This document shows positions 1-10,051 of a stretch of DNA of 64,000 nucleotides, piece by piece; the first letter of the stretch is position 1, and every line of letters starts with the position of its first letter. The notes under the pieces were generated by a model. It was not told the DNA's origin. It did no database searches and was given only the letters and a program-made list of their open reading frames with translations. This DNA comes from Lasiosphaeris hirsuta (taxonomy: Eukaryota > Ascomycota > Sordariomycetes > Sordariales > Lasiosphaeriaceae), in contig JAUKUA010000003.1 in NCBI GenBank assembly GCA_030549175.1, positions 5,518,001 through 5,582,000 on the forward strand. The letters run 5' to 3'. Made by a program: the position numbers and the translations under genes.

Positions 1-273
1 ACGCGACTTGACGAAAAGAAGATTGTTGAGTGGAAGGAGAGGTATGGTGGTACGCAAGCTAGTCGGGCTGCCGAGGAAGCGGCCAAGGAGGCGCTTAAGA
101 AGAAGAAGCAGGAGGATAAAGACAAGAAGAAGGCCAAGAAGGCTGCTAAGAAGACTGCCGAGGTCGAGGCTGAGGGTGGCGCGCCCCTGGTAGGGGAGGC
201 CCCCAAGACGGCAGCGACTGAAGAGGTCACGTCACTGCCCATCCGTGAAAAGGGTAAGCCAGAGGAGAAGTAA
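1..273 (+). CDS. C-terminal end of a lysine/alanine-rich protein (possibly an aminoacyl-tRNA synthetase tail)
   Basis: An open frame runs from the first base of the window to TAA at 271-273 and gives the last 90 residues of a protein that begins upstream. It has a short conserved-looking stretch (DEKKIVEWKERYGG) followed by a highly charged Lys/Ala/Glu tail of about 50 residues (KKKKQEDKDKKKAKKAAKK and similar). A GG motif followed by a Lys/Ala-rich extension resembles the C-terminal tail of some fungal methionyl-tRNA synthetases as I remember them, but nothing catalytic is visible, so the family is a guess. That it is coding is supported by uninterrupted frame, GC-rich third positions and a stop before clearly different sequence. 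Confidence 0.5.
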   Translation, partial: TRLDEKKIVEWKERYGGTQASRAAEEAAKEALKKKKQEDKDKKKAKKAAKKTAEVEAEGGAPLVGEAPKTAATEEVTSLPIREKGKPEEK

Positions 274-361
274 GCGAGGGAATGACCTAGTGTTTAGAGT
301 AGAAAATAGACGGACAGATACCAGGAACATGTTTCTCTTTACTCTTTGTTGTCTGGGATTT

Positions 362-1294
362 CTAATGCAACATCACCATCCCACCGTTTGCGCACACAAC
401 CTGGCCGGTACACCACGCGGCATCAGCGCTGCACAACATACCCACAATACCCGCTACCTCGCGAGTGTGCGCTGGCCGGCCACCACTTTCCTCGGCCTCC
501 TCGACTACCTCGGGGCTATCAACACCCTCCCGCGCAGCCATCAGCGGCGTGTGCATGACCCAGCCCTTAATTCCCGCCATAAACTCGGGCGGGTTGGCCG
601 CATACATGGGACCTTCCACGGGGCCCGGGTTGACGGCATTGACGGTGGCCCGCTCCGCCAGCTCGCGTGACCAGGTCCGCGTCATGGCCTCGAGCGCGGC
701 CTTGGTGCCGCCGTAGACGGACTGCGTCACGAAGCCGGTCGAGGAGGAGACGGATGAGATGTTGATGATGCGCCCGGACCGGTCGGTGGGCAGGTGGGGC
801 AGCGCCGCCTGGACGACCAGGAGCGGCGCCAGCACGTTGGTGCGGTACGTCGCCTCGAAGTCGGGGATGGTCACGGAATGGATCGGCGCGTTGAGCGCGA
901 TGCCTGCGTTGTTGATTAGGATGTCGATGCGGAACGGGGCGCCGTCCGTGGTGGTGGGGAAGGCCGCGGCTGCCTGGGCGATTAGTGAGGCTGGGCCTGT
1001 TGGGGAGGAGAGGTCCGCTTGGATCGGGGCCGCGGTTATCCAGTGCGCCGTGATCAGCGAGGCGGCGAGGACTGTTGTGGTTGGGGTGGAGGAGGTGGAG
1101 GTGTAGTTGAGCACGAGGTTGCAGCCTTTGGAGGCGAGGTTGGCTGCGATGGCGGCGCCGATGCCTGGGGAGTTTGTTGGTTTTGTTCAGGGGGATAAGA
1201 GAAGGTCTTGGTGTTTTGTTTTCAGGGGTAGGGGGGTTTTACCTCTGGATGCACCCGTGATGATGGCAAGCTTGCCTTCGAGAGAGCGGGACAT
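362..1294 (-). CDS. Short-chain dehydrogenase/reductase, 3-oxoacyl-ACP reductase-like
   Basis: Two exons, 1294-1243 and 1164-362, joined across a 78 nt intron (GTAAAA donor, CCAG acceptor), give 284 residues. The splice restores the cofactor-binding motif: TGASRGIG at about residues 13-20 is built from both exons. Later come NNAG and the catalytic YxxxK (YGGTK), preceded by an ISS serine segment. These are the hallmarks of a classical NAD(P)(H)-dependent SDR with a Rossmann fold. The substrate cannot be told. The C-terminus (TGQVVCANGGMVMLH) is typical of FabG-type family members. It lies head to head with the Naa10 gene across about 620 bp. A likely cytosolic oxidoreductase; no targeting signal is seen. 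Confidence 0.88.
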
Positions 1295-1914
1295 GGTTTC
1301 TGGTGCTAGTGGGCTAGGGGGATGGCAGGTGGCAACTTGAGGGGAGCAGCTTGGATTGGGAGAAACAGGATTCTATTGATCTATGTAGGGTAGGCAAGAC
1401 GAGACCAGCGCGTTATATAGCTATTCTCGCCAAGTGACGAATAACTCATTGGTAGCCCACCTTGGTTGGGAATTGGTGCGAATTGGAGAAGACCACCCCG
1501 CATATTTTTGGGGGGGGGGGGGGTGGGGGGGGGTGGGGAGGAGGGATGTCGGTATGGAGGTTGCCGAGACAAAATGGGCTATAACTAGCTCCCGGTATCC
1601 TGCCCCGCCATTTGTGCGGCTCTGGGTGGAAGATCCTGGTCGACTTTGAGTGGGTCGTTAGAATTGTCACCGCCCCACAGCCGGGCAACAAGCGCAGCTC
1701 CAAGACCTCCAAAACTTTGTGCAGCGGCTCATTAACCCTGGAGTAACCCAGAGTACTTTGACGCATATCGATTGTCTAACCTACAAGATACCATACCGCA
1801 TACCACGCCGCGCACAGGGACATTGCACAAGCCGATCTTGATATCTTGAGCCGTTCAAACACCGACCCTTCTACCACAACCCTCCCCGCCAAATCTCCCC
1901 CCTCACAAATCACG
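1295..1914. promoter_or_regulatory. Divergent intergenic region with a long interrupted G tract
   Basis: No gene is supported here. The 620 bp lie between the starts of the dehydrogenase (-) and Naa10 (+) genes and must hold both promoters and 5' UTRs. At 1510-1538 there are runs of 14 and 9 G separated by single T bases, which could form a G-quadruplex or be a replication-slippage tract. Short open frames across it (for example 1446-1766 on the minus strand) are proline/glycine artefacts of this tract. Confidence 0.6.
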
Positions 1915-2747
1915 ATGGACATCCGCGTCCTCCGCCCGTCCGATATCCCGCTGATCCAGCACGCCAACATCGAGAACCTGCCCGAGAACTACTTCCTCAA
2001 GTACTACCTCTACCATGCCCTCTCGTGGCCGCAGCTCTCGTACGTGGCCGTCGATGTATCGCGGCCCCGCAAGACGCCCTACGACTACCCAAAGATCGTT
2101 GGCTACGTCCTCGCTAAGATGGAGGAGGAACCGGCGGACGGTGTGCAGCACGGCCACATCACCAGCCTATCCGTCATGCGCACCCACCGCCGATTAGGCA
2201 TCGCCGAGAAGCTGATGCGCCAGAGCCGTACGTTACGATGACTGTGAAAGGAGGGCGTTTGAGGGTAAACCCACCGTGACTAACGCAGAACCAACCCAAA
2301 CCAGAACTGGCAATGGTAGAGACCTTTGGCGCCCACTACGTCTCCCTGCACGTGCGCGTGTCCAACAACGCCGCCATCCACTTGTACCGAGACACGCTGG
2401 GCTTCAAGACGGAGAAGACCGAGGCCAAGTACTACGCCGACGGCGAGGACGCCTACTGCATGAAGCTGGAGCTGTCGTTCATCCGGGAGTCGCTGCATGA
2501 AGGCCCGCGCGCCATTGTCGCCGCCGACAAGGACGACGCGGAGAAGGCTAAGGGCGACGACGAGGATGGCGCTGCTGCCGAGGCCGGCGAGGATGTGGAT
2601 GAGGGCGAGGCGGTTGGCGATGTCGGGAGGGATCCCGACGCCAAGAAAAGCGCGCCAAAGAAGAAGAAGGAAGAGGTCAAGATCAAGGTCGGGAGGGGTT
2701 TGGGTGTGGGCGAGCTGGTGGAGAAGAACGAGGCTAAGCATTCATGA
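1915..2747 (+). CDS. naa10: N-alpha-acetyltransferase NatA catalytic subunit (Naa10/Ard1)
   Basis: Exons 1915-2227 and 2305-2747 join (GTACGT donor, CCAG acceptor) to give 251 residues. The product matches the Ard1/Naa10 GNAT family: an N-terminal [12 protein letters not shown] segment, [16 protein letters not shown] in the substrate-binding region, an acetyl-CoA-binding RRLGIA motif at about residues 92-97, and [17 protein letters not shown] near the end of the GNAT fold. With Naa15 (not in the window) this subunit acetylates the N-termini of nascent Ser/Ala/Thr/Gly-starting proteins at the ribosome. The tail after about residue 165 is a disordered acidic and lysine-rich extension, usual for fungal members. 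The start ATG opens directly on the conserved N-terminus. Confidence 0.93.
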
Positions 2748-3104
2748 GGGTTATACCAAAATAGACGGGACCGGTGAAACGAAATGAATAAAAGTGAAGG
2801 GGTGGCCAGGCCAGTTTGGCTGGGCAAACACGAAGCTCTCCTGTTCTCTTGGTGTTTTGATGTGTCACACTTTATGTTGCGGGGGTGACTGATTCTCTCG
2901 GCCGAGCGCCAAAGGAAGGAGAGACAAGAGATGACAAGGGACATGGCGACTAACACACGGCAAATACAGCACATCAAAAGTTTAGTCAGCTCGAGGTACG
3001 ATTTCCTCTCGTATTAATCTTATCTGCTCACGAATCAAACGATCGTAGGGTATTATTCCATCAGTCATAAACCTCATATCTCTCGCGCTCCTGGCCCGCG
3101 ACAA
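2748..3104. other. Convergent 3' intergenic region
   Basis: The 357 bp separate the stop codons of naa10 (+) and the glycine-rich protein gene (-). They should contain both 3' UTRs. I see no conserved coding or RNA feature. Confidence 0.5.
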
Positions 3105-5453
3105 CTACCACCCCCTCCTCTCCTCCTCTGCCAACTCCCTAGCAAACTCCTCGTCGGCCTCGGTCCGCATCCTCGCCATATCCCGCGACAACCCATCAAT
3201 CTCCCTCTCGAGCGCCAGCGCATCCTGCTCCGCCCCCGGCTTCGCCTTGACGTCCCCCCGCGCCTCGCCGGCGCGGTTCGCCGCCTCCCGCTCGAGCGCA
3301 ATGGTCTCGTGCAGCCGCAGCAGCTGGGACTCCTTGAGCGCCACGTGCACCTCGAGGTTGTCGGCCGCGCGGTACTTGGCCTGCGATGCGCGGTGCTGGC
3401 TCTCCTCGGTGCCGATGACGCCCTCGTCGCCGGGCCAGGCGCCGGGGGTCCGATCGAGCATGGTGATGGGGCCCGGGGGGTGGCCGACGGTGCCGGGGTG
3501 CATGGGTATGTTGCTGTTGTTGATTGGGGGGCCGGGGGGGGCGCCGGGGAAGAAGTTCTGGGGGCCCCATGGCGCGCCTGGGTGGGCGAATGGTGGACCT
3601 GGTGGCATGCCGAAGCGTGGGACGTGAGGGACGGGAGGAACGGGAGGGACCCCAGGGACCCCGGGCGCAAAGGGGAATGCTCCCGGCATGCTGGGGGGCT
3701 GATGGCGGCCGTGGCCTCGGCGATGGTCCCATTGGGCGCGGCGCATCTCACGGCGGGTGTGCTTTTCTTCGCGGCGCTCGTCTCTGCGCTGCTTGCGGCG
3801 CTCGTTCCTCAGCTTCTTACGCGCCTTGTTCTGCTGCTTCTTGAGGTCTCTCCAGGCTTTCAGGAGTTCCTTGACCTCCTTTCGCATCGCGGCTCTGTCG
3901 TAGGCGATGTTGACTGGCTCGCTAACACTGCTGGCCTGGTTGGCTGGGGCGTTCTTAGCCGCCTTGATCTGCTCCTTGAGCTGCTTCACCCTCTCCCTGT
4001 TGATGGGCTGATCGGGGTTGTTGAGCCATGCTGAAAGCCAGTCTTTGGCGACCGGGAGCTGCGAGTCTCGAAGGTCATCATAGTCCGGCAGCGAGCCGAC
4101 CGAAGACTCAGAACTCGAAGACGAGGCAGACGAGCTGCTCGAAGAAGAGCTCGACCGTGCCCGGTTGCGGTGGCCCTCGGAGTGGCGCCGTCGTCCCCGA
4201 CGGCCCTCAGGCCCGCGCTCTTGCTGGCCGTCTCTGGCTTCATCGTCACAGCCATGCCCCCGATGTCCACGACCTCCCCAGCCGCGACCCCAACCTCCAC
4301 GTCCCTGGGCCGCCGCCGTATCACCATCACGGTGATTATACCCCGACGGGGCGCCTCCAAAGCCACCGACCCCTCCAAAGCCGCCACCCCTTCCAAAGCC
4401 GCCAAAACCACCCCCTCCAAAGCCACCGCCCCTTCCAAAGCCGCCAAAGCCACCCCTCGGGGGTCCTCCAGGTGGTCCCCTGGGGAAACCCCTAGCGACC
4501 GGTTGCGGCCCGCCAAACATAGGCTGGCCATTGACGCTGACGCCGTTCGCATCAGCAGAGAAGCTCCCAATGCGCACGCCGTTACTGTCCGCCACGAAGC
4601 GGTTTCCAAACGAGACCCTATCCCCATCAATGGCAAACCCTCCCAGCCGGAACCGGCCCGCTCCCGCGTCGCCACCACCCCCACCGAAGGGGTTGAACCT
4701 CGCGAACCGCGACCGCGAGGCCGCAGCAGCCGGCTGGTCAAACGACGAGTCCCACGCGCCCGGTACGCGGACCTCCTCGTCCTGTAGCGCAGGTGGGGCC
4801 GGGGCCGCCGTGTTGATGTGGATAGCGACGCGACGCGGCGCAAAGAAGCCGTCGTTCCACTCCCTGACGGTGGCCTCGAGCGCGCGGCCGCGGGCGCCGT
4901 CATCGGACCCGCGGATCCGGTCGAGCTGCGCCTCGGCGTGGCTCCGCTCCGACCTCGCATCCTCGCTGGAAGTCGACGATAGCCTCTCAGCGCGTAGCTT
5001 GCGGTCGATGACGGCCTCGTTGCTGGCGGCCACGTGGTGCGGGATGAGGAAGTTGACAAAGGTCTGCCAGTCCTCGGGCTTCACGTCGCGGGGGCCGAGT
5101 AGGTGGTTGGGGAAGGGCAGGTCGGCCGGGGAGGTGTCGTCGCGGAGGGTGATGGAGTGGATGAGATGCGGGAGGTTCTGCAGGGCGGGAGGCGAGCGGG
5201 TCTCAAAGTAAGCGGCGGCGGCGGATGAGACGCTGAGGTGGTCCACCTCGCCAAAGTTGGACTGGTGTGAGCTGCGTGGTGTGAGCGGCGGGGTGTAGAT
5301 TACATCGCCGTTTGTAGATGCCGCCGACTGCGTGGCATCGTCTACTTCATGGGAGGCTAGCGATGCCGAGGGCCGAGAACCGCCAGCGTTGGAGAAGACG
5401 TCAGTCTCGGAATAGGGCGGGGGAGGAATGTCTTCCAGATGATGCGATGTCAT
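3105..5453 (-). CDS. Glycine-, serine- and proline-rich low-complexity protein, family not recognised
   Basis: One uninterrupted exon of 782 residues with an ATG start. From the N-terminus: a disordered segment with PPPPYSE; a more ordered region (about 110-225) with HLIHSITLRDDTSP, DWQTFVNFLIPHHV and an REWNDGFFAPRRVAIHI strand; a Gly/Phe/Arg-rich block (about 250-400) with repeats of the type GFGRGGGFGG; an Arg-rich then poly-Ser stretch (about 410-460); a strongly basic, probably helical region (about 500-590); a Pro-rich section (VPPVPPVPHVPRFG); and an acidic coiled-coil-like end. RGG/FGG and SR-like tracts suggest RNA association or condensate formation, but no RRM, KH or helicase domain is visible. 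It looks like a conserved fungal hypothetical protein. Function is not assigned. Confidence 0.8.
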   Translation of the reverse strand: MTSHHLEDIPPPPYSETDVFSNAGGSRPSASLASHEVDDATQSAASTNGDVIYTPPLTPRSSHQSNFGEVDHLSVSSAAAAYFETRSPPALQNLPHLIHSITLRDDTSPADLPFPNHLLGPRDVKPEDWQTFVNFLIPHHVAASNEAVIDRKLRAERLSSTSSEDARSERSHAEAQLDRIRGSDDGARGRALEATVREWNDGFFAPRRVAIHINTAAPAPPALQDEEVRVPGAWDSSFDQPAAAASRSRFARFNPFGGGGGDAGAGRFRLGGFAIDGDRVSFGNRFVADSNGVRIGSFSADANGVSVNGQPMFGGPQPVARGFPRGPPGGPPRGGFGGFGRGGGFGGGGFGGFGRGGGFGGVGGFGGAPSGYNHRDGDTAAAQGRGGWGRGWGGRGHRGHGCDDEARDGQQERGPEGRRGRRRHSEGHRNRARSSSSSSSSSASSSSSESSVGSLPDYDDLRDSQLPVAKDWLSAWLNNPDQPINRERVKQLKEQIKAAKNAPANQASSVSEPVNIAYDRAAMRKEVKELLKAWRDLKKQQNKARKKLRNERRKQRRDERREEKHTRREMRRAQWDHRRGHGRHQPPSMPGAFPFAPGVPGVPPVPPVPHVPRFGMPPGPPFAHPGAPWGPQNFFPGAPPGPPINNSNIPMHPGTVGHPPGPITMLDRTPGAWPGDEGVIGTEESQHRASQAKYRAADNLEVHVALKESQLLRLHETIALEREAANRAGEARGDVKAKPGAEQDALALEREIDGLSRDMARMRTEADEEFARELAEEERRGW
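4340..4490 (-). repeat. Imperfect tandem repeat encoding Gly-Phe-Gly-Gly units
   Basis: On the plus strand the unit TCCAAAGCCGCCA and close variants recur about eight times. On the coding strand they give (G)FGG and GFGRGG repeats of the protein described at 3105-5453. Period and third-base changes are irregular, as in coding repeats that evolve by slippage and selection on amino acids. Confidence 0.7.
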
Positions 5454-6269
5454 GGTGGAAGACTAAGACTATACTTCGAGCCTCTGATTGAAGCTCGAGA
5501 CACCTTGGTAAAGTCAAACTAAAGAGGAATCACAACAGTATTTAAACGACATGAAGAAGCGAGGCACAGGACTCTCTGGAACACCAGAATGAGGCGCAGG
5601 GTGAGGCAAATTGGTGGGATGATGGGGTGATTGATGGTTGTTTTATTATTCAGTTCTCATTAGCTGGTAGTGTTGCACCAGTGACTCCCAGCCTCGACCG
5701 GTCACTCGGCACGATTGACAGGGCGAAACCCGCGGGATGCTGGAATGGCGAACCTTAATCCCCCCCTCTTCGCGGCAAGCAATCAAGTGTCAAGATGCAA
5801 TTCGCCGGCGTCGCCTTTCGTCAAGCTCTAGCGAGAATGACCCTGTAAGCTTGGCTCGCTTGGCTGACATAGCCCCCCTCAACTTTCCTCGATACCCCTC
5901 CACAAGCTCAATTCGGCCTTTTCAACGCCTTCCCCGCAGGCCAGTCCCACGCAAGCCCCCTGGCTGACGCGGCCCCCTCGAGGCAGCATTGTGACTCCCC
6001 GTCAAAGAGATGTCGAGGCACGGCACATGAATGGTCAGATCCCGAACCGTTTGCAGGGCCGCGAACGATTGTCGCGTTCTCCTGCTGCGATCCGGTGGCT
6101 TTTGCGTCACACAGCGCAGCGCAGCCCTAGACCTCACCTGGTATCAGCGAAAAGCCCACGTCTTCCGGCTTGTAGTGGTCCGCCATGATGCTGGCGAGGT
6201 GATGCCGGGTTTGTGGCCCCCTGCAAAAGCGGTTAGTAAACACGGCACCGAATTGCAGCATACGTAGAC
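5454..6269. other. Intergenic region between two minus-strand genes
   Basis: The 816 bp hold the upstream region of the glycine-rich protein gene and the 3' flank of gcd7. Short open frames at 5737-5967 and 5922-6267 have no recognisable domain and overlap one another in several frames, so I do not call them. No RNA gene is seen. Confidence 0.5.
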
Positions 6270-7515
6270 CTACAGGTTGGTGAGGTAAACGTCAACAAGC
6301 TCTGGCGGAACGTAATCTGCCACTGTGTTCTCGACCTCGAGCGCGTCCACCTTAGAGCCATCCGCATAGCTCACATAGCTCGACGAGTCTCCTGTCTCGC
6401 CTGCAATCTCGTCCGAGGGATCCTCTGGACAGAACTTGAACACGCCGCCGAGAGCAATGACGGGCTTCGAATACGCATGGGCCGCTTGAGCAGCAACCGA
6501 AGCGCCGCTGTCAACCAGCAGGCCGCCATTCTGGTAGACTGCCTTCGCGCTGAAGATAACCTTATTGACTCTGGACATGTAAGCCATCAGTCCATTGCTT
6601 GCGATGCTGATCATCTTCACGCCACCGGCATTGAGCTTTTTCCGCAGGGCGGCATAGGGGTCGGTGCTGGAACTCGCCTGCGGCGGGTCGAGGCTCGCGA
6701 TGAAGACTGTAAACCGTCTTCTAGCCGAAGCCTTCACCAAAAACCTTTCCACGGTCCGCGAGGGCAGGTATGCAAGCACAAAGTCACCAGGTTGGATCTG
6801 TACCTCTGCAAAGCTGGCAATTTGGTCGTCCGCCTGGCTGATCTCGTCCATGATCTCATTGATGCCGTCGAGGACCTCGGATCGCAGAGCGCTGACGCTT
6901 GTCGGCTGTGCCTGAGACATGGGCGTCGAAGCCCCAGTGACGGGCGAGTCTAGCGTGTCCACAACCGAGAGCAGGTTGAACATGGACTTTGCCTTGGAGA
7001 CGTGAAACGAGGGCATGGTGGTCAGTGTCTGTGGGCGGGAGGCAATGGGCGCGGGTTTGGGATGCTGAGGTCGAGGGGCGTTCATAGACAAGCTCTGGAT
7101 ATCTGAGGCCGTCTCACTACCAAGGTCATCGGCATTCCTGTCCTCAGAGGCCTCGTCCCGAATAAGGCCCATCACGCGTCGTACAATGTTGCCGATTATT
7201 GGCTCGTGGGGGGCAGCTTGGGCGAGTCTCGAGCCAACATTTTGCACTCGGGTAAGAAGCTGATCGACATCGCTCCATTTGGACTTTGCGATAACCTGGC
7301 GGAGGAGGTGGGCGGTTGCGTCGGCGCAGTCGTCGCCTTTGATCTGTCTGCGCTTGAGGAGGCTGTTCACAAAAGGTTAGCGGCGAAGGTAAACATACTC
7401 TAGCTATATAGTCGTACTAGATAAAAGACTCAATTGAGGCTTCTAGGGTCTGGCCATTCAGTGACTTTAGGAGCTTCCCCAGGCTCGGGGCGTAGCTGGC
7501 TTGCGAGGGCGCCAT
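6270..7515 (-). CDS. gcd7: Translation initiation factor eIF2B subunit beta
   Basis: Exons 7515-7418 and 7362-6270 (GTACGA donor, CTAAC branch, ACAG acceptor) give 396 residues. The splice reads through what would otherwise be a TAG directly after SFI, restoring ESFIYLLKRRQIKG. The family is the eIF2B alpha/beta/delta regulatory group: a helical N-terminal domain, then a Rossmann-like C-terminal domain with DFVLAYLPSRTVERFL, FTVFIAS, KVIFSAKAVYQNGGLL, YSKPVIALGGVFKF and the C-terminal DYVPPELVDVYLTNL. eIF2B is the guanine-nucleotide exchange factor that recycles eIF2 and is the target of the integrated stress response. The loop with SFHVSKAKSMFNLLSVVD is the usual insertion in beta subunits. 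The start is set by ATG at 7515; upstream in-frame codons hold no ATG that I could confirm. Confidence 0.92.
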
Positions 7516-8166
7516 GTGGTCACGGCTTTTGGTGTTCGAGATGCGATCGGAGGTGCGAATCAGGGCTGGGCAAAGTTGCGTGCCGAGAAATTTGTGGCGA
7601 AAAGACTGGAACCAAGATTTTGTAGACTCGGTAGATGTTGAGGGAACGTCAATGATGAGAAAGCTACGCCGTTTTGTTGCTGCTTGCTTCTTCAAACTTC
7701 ATTCACCCGAGACTTTTCTGGTGAGTCAATCGAGGGGCATTCAAAAGCTCCATGCATTCAGCGCTGACGGAGCAAGCCGAGAATAATTACAATGGGGAGT
7801 ATGCAGAAGTCCAAAGCCTGCATGCCCGGCAGAGCCGGCTAAAGCTCGGCTGGCTTCTGGCCCTACATATGTCTACCCTCACGCTTAACCCTGGCTGCTC
7901 TGGCAAGGCCAGGCCTGGGGTTAGGTCCGGAATTGAAAAGCGGAACGGCAATACAATTGGCCTACAAAATTCTGGGATCAAGAAAATCTGCGGCGAACAC
8001 GGTCAAGCTGCAAGTCACGACCCATGACGGCGGCCCGGAAAATCTTGCAAACACCGCCGACAAAAAAACTTCAGACCAGGTAGTTTGCTTGTGGTCCATC
8101 ATTCCAGATACCTTCGTCCTCAAACTACTACCTCCCACCGCCCGACGCACGCCGCAGCCTTCCACA
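7516..8166. promoter_or_regulatory. Divergent promoter of gcd7 and nhp2 with telobox-like motifs
   Basis: The 651 bp separate two translation/ribosome-biogenesis genes transcribed away from each other. Near 7885-7895 lies TTAACCCTGG, and near 7917-7926 lies GGGGTTAGGT, its near inverted partner. Both contain the TAACCC core of telobox-type sites often found upstream of ribosomal genes in fungi. Binding is inferred from the motif only. Confidence 0.45.
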
Positions 8167-9053
8167 ATGGGTGCCGAAAAGGTCGACATTGTCGACAAGA
8201 AGTTGAAGAAGGACAAGAAGAGCAAGGACAAGAGCGAAAAGAAGGAAAAGTCCAAGCACAGCGAATCTGGCGGCGTTAAGAAGGAGAAGAAAGATAAGAA
8301 GAAGGACAAGGCAAAGCAGGATAAGCTCGTGCGCGCCCTTGATGCGCATCTTCAGGCCGACGCTGCTGCGTCTTCAGGCGTAAAGGATGATGAAGAGGTT
8401 GACGCTGAGATGGACCCCGAAGACCTGATCAAGCCGGCCGAGGAGCTGGTCCCGTTTGCCCTGCCGCTCGCCGACGACAAGACACACAAGAAGATCTACA
8501 AGCTGATCAAGAAGGGTATGCCGCCGCCGACCAAGTTCCGTTTGCATCTCAACCCCCCTTGCTAATACCAATTCCCGCTCAAGGCGCTAAGCTCAAGTCG
8601 ATCCACCGCGGTGTAAAAGAGTGCGAGAAGGCGATCAAGAAGTGTCTGATCAAGGGCGCAACGACGTCAGCGTCGGCTGCCTCTCCCGGACTCGTCATCA
8701 TCGCCGGTGACATCTCCCCTATGGACGTCATCATGCACTTCCCCATCCTCTGCGAGGAGCACGGCGTGCCATACCTCTACATCAAGTCGCGCGCCGACCT
8801 CGGCGTTGCTGCCTGCACCAAGCGCGCCACGAGTGTCGTCATGCTTAAGCCCGAGGGTAAGAAGCCTACGGCCAAGGACGCCGAGAAGGCGACCGCCGGG
8901 CGTGACGAGGAGAAGAAGGTTAGCCCCGAGGAGTACCTCGAGTCGTGGAAGGAGCTGGTCAAGCTTGCGCAAAAACAGTGGACTGCCCAGGTCGAGCCGT
9001 GGGTCAAGGGTGTCCATCCTTTGCAGGTCGCCTCCAACACGCGAGCTTCATGA
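8167..9053 (+). CDS. nhp2: H/ACA ribonucleoprotein subunit Nhp2 (L7Ae/L30e family)
   Basis: Exons 8167-8515 and 8584-9053 (GTATGC donor) give 272 residues. The second half is an L7Ae-type RNA-binding fold: GVKECEKAIKKCL, then LVIIAGDISPMDVIMHFPIL, then VPYLYIKSRADLGVAACTKR. That matches Nhp2, the core protein of box H/ACA snoRNPs that guide pseudouridylation of rRNA, and of telomerase-type RNPs where present. The protein is much longer than yeast Nhp2 (156 residues) because of a lysine-rich N-terminal extension of about 60 residues with KKDK/KKEK repeats and an acidic linker, a plausible nucleolar targeting tail, and because of an additional C-terminal helix-rich segment. The start ATG follows the pattern of fungal orthologues (MGAEKVD). 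It is divergent from gcd7. Confidence 0.88.
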
Positions 9054-10051
9054 TTCCCTCGCAGAGGAGAAGGGAAAAGAGAGGAAGATCAAAAGTTGTG
9101 TGGATGCTCACACTTCCAAGGCTTGAGATCGGGGTGGTCTTGATCTTAGGTAGGAGCAAAAAGCAATGGCCGCAAAACAAAAAGATACCATGGTCCTTGT
9201 GTTTTTTTTCCTTCTTTAAATACCTGTTATTTGCCCACCCGGCTTTACAGATGGACACACTCCCCCCATCCGTTCCCCAAGACCTCTCGATGGCTCCCTG
9301 ATGTTGACCATCTTGGTTGGCCAAGGCATCAATACTTCTGTGGAGCGGTCTGAGACGGCGCTCTTGGATGGGCTGGATGAGAATACCTACTACACTGCAC
9401 ACAATCGGGCTATGTGCTTCTTGGTGGCTCTGAGTTCTGGTTGTGGTTGTGAGATCTCAATCTCTCATATTTATATGGTTGGCGTTGAGAGGGGATATCA
9501 AGTTCTTTGCATGGTACAAGGGGTCGGTTTTAGACGTGCCATCCCTTTGTAGGAATTGAAAAATGAACCTGACTCAAATGTCTCGCACTCATGTTTCTAT
9601 TGCTCTGCAGGAATGTATTGATCATGGGTGGCAATGCTGACACGCCGCCGAGTGGCGGCAAAGATCGTGCAGCAATTACACGAGATAAATACCAAATGGA
9701 GGGGTTCACTTCAAACATGGTCAAGTAGACTGTGATGCCAGCAAGTCGTCATTATCATGGCAACATCCATTCTTCGAGGATGCTAAAATCTGAATAAAGG
9801 TACAGACAAGGAAACTGAAACCCGATTCACCACCCGATTGTCTGCCCTGAGCATGCACTCTATCTGGGTACGTAGATTGCGCCTAGTAAGACAACCTCCT
9901 TTCCCATTGCTATCCTACCAATCTCCGTCTACTCGGCCCGGAAGCCAGTTCGGCCGAGGGGAGTACCGCGGTTGGTGCCGGGGCTATTCCATCTCGAAGG
10001 GTCAGCCTGGGGGATCACTTGGTACTCGGGAAACACGGGGACGGCGACATA
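9054..10051. other. Convergent intergenic region
   Basis: The 998 bp lie between the stop codons of nhp2 (+) and the small membrane-protein gene (-). They are rich in T runs near 9208. Short frames here have no recognisable content. Confidence 0.5.

Noticed and set aside
3309..4034. 241-codon plus-strand frame opposite the glycine-rich protein
   Set aside because: It is an artefact of the repetitive coding sequence on the minus strand, with no ATG-led domain or splice support.
4028..5211. Plus-strand frames of 155-226 codons over the glycine-rich gene
   Set aside because: Several frames are open at once because of high GC at third positions of the minus-strand gene. None carries a recognisable motif.
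7516..7695. In-frame upstream extension of the eIF2B-beta reading frame
   Set aside because: The extension starts with a non-ATG codon, and the ATG at 7515 opens directly on a conserved-looking N-terminus (MAPSQASYAPSLGKLL). It is best seen as 5' UTR.
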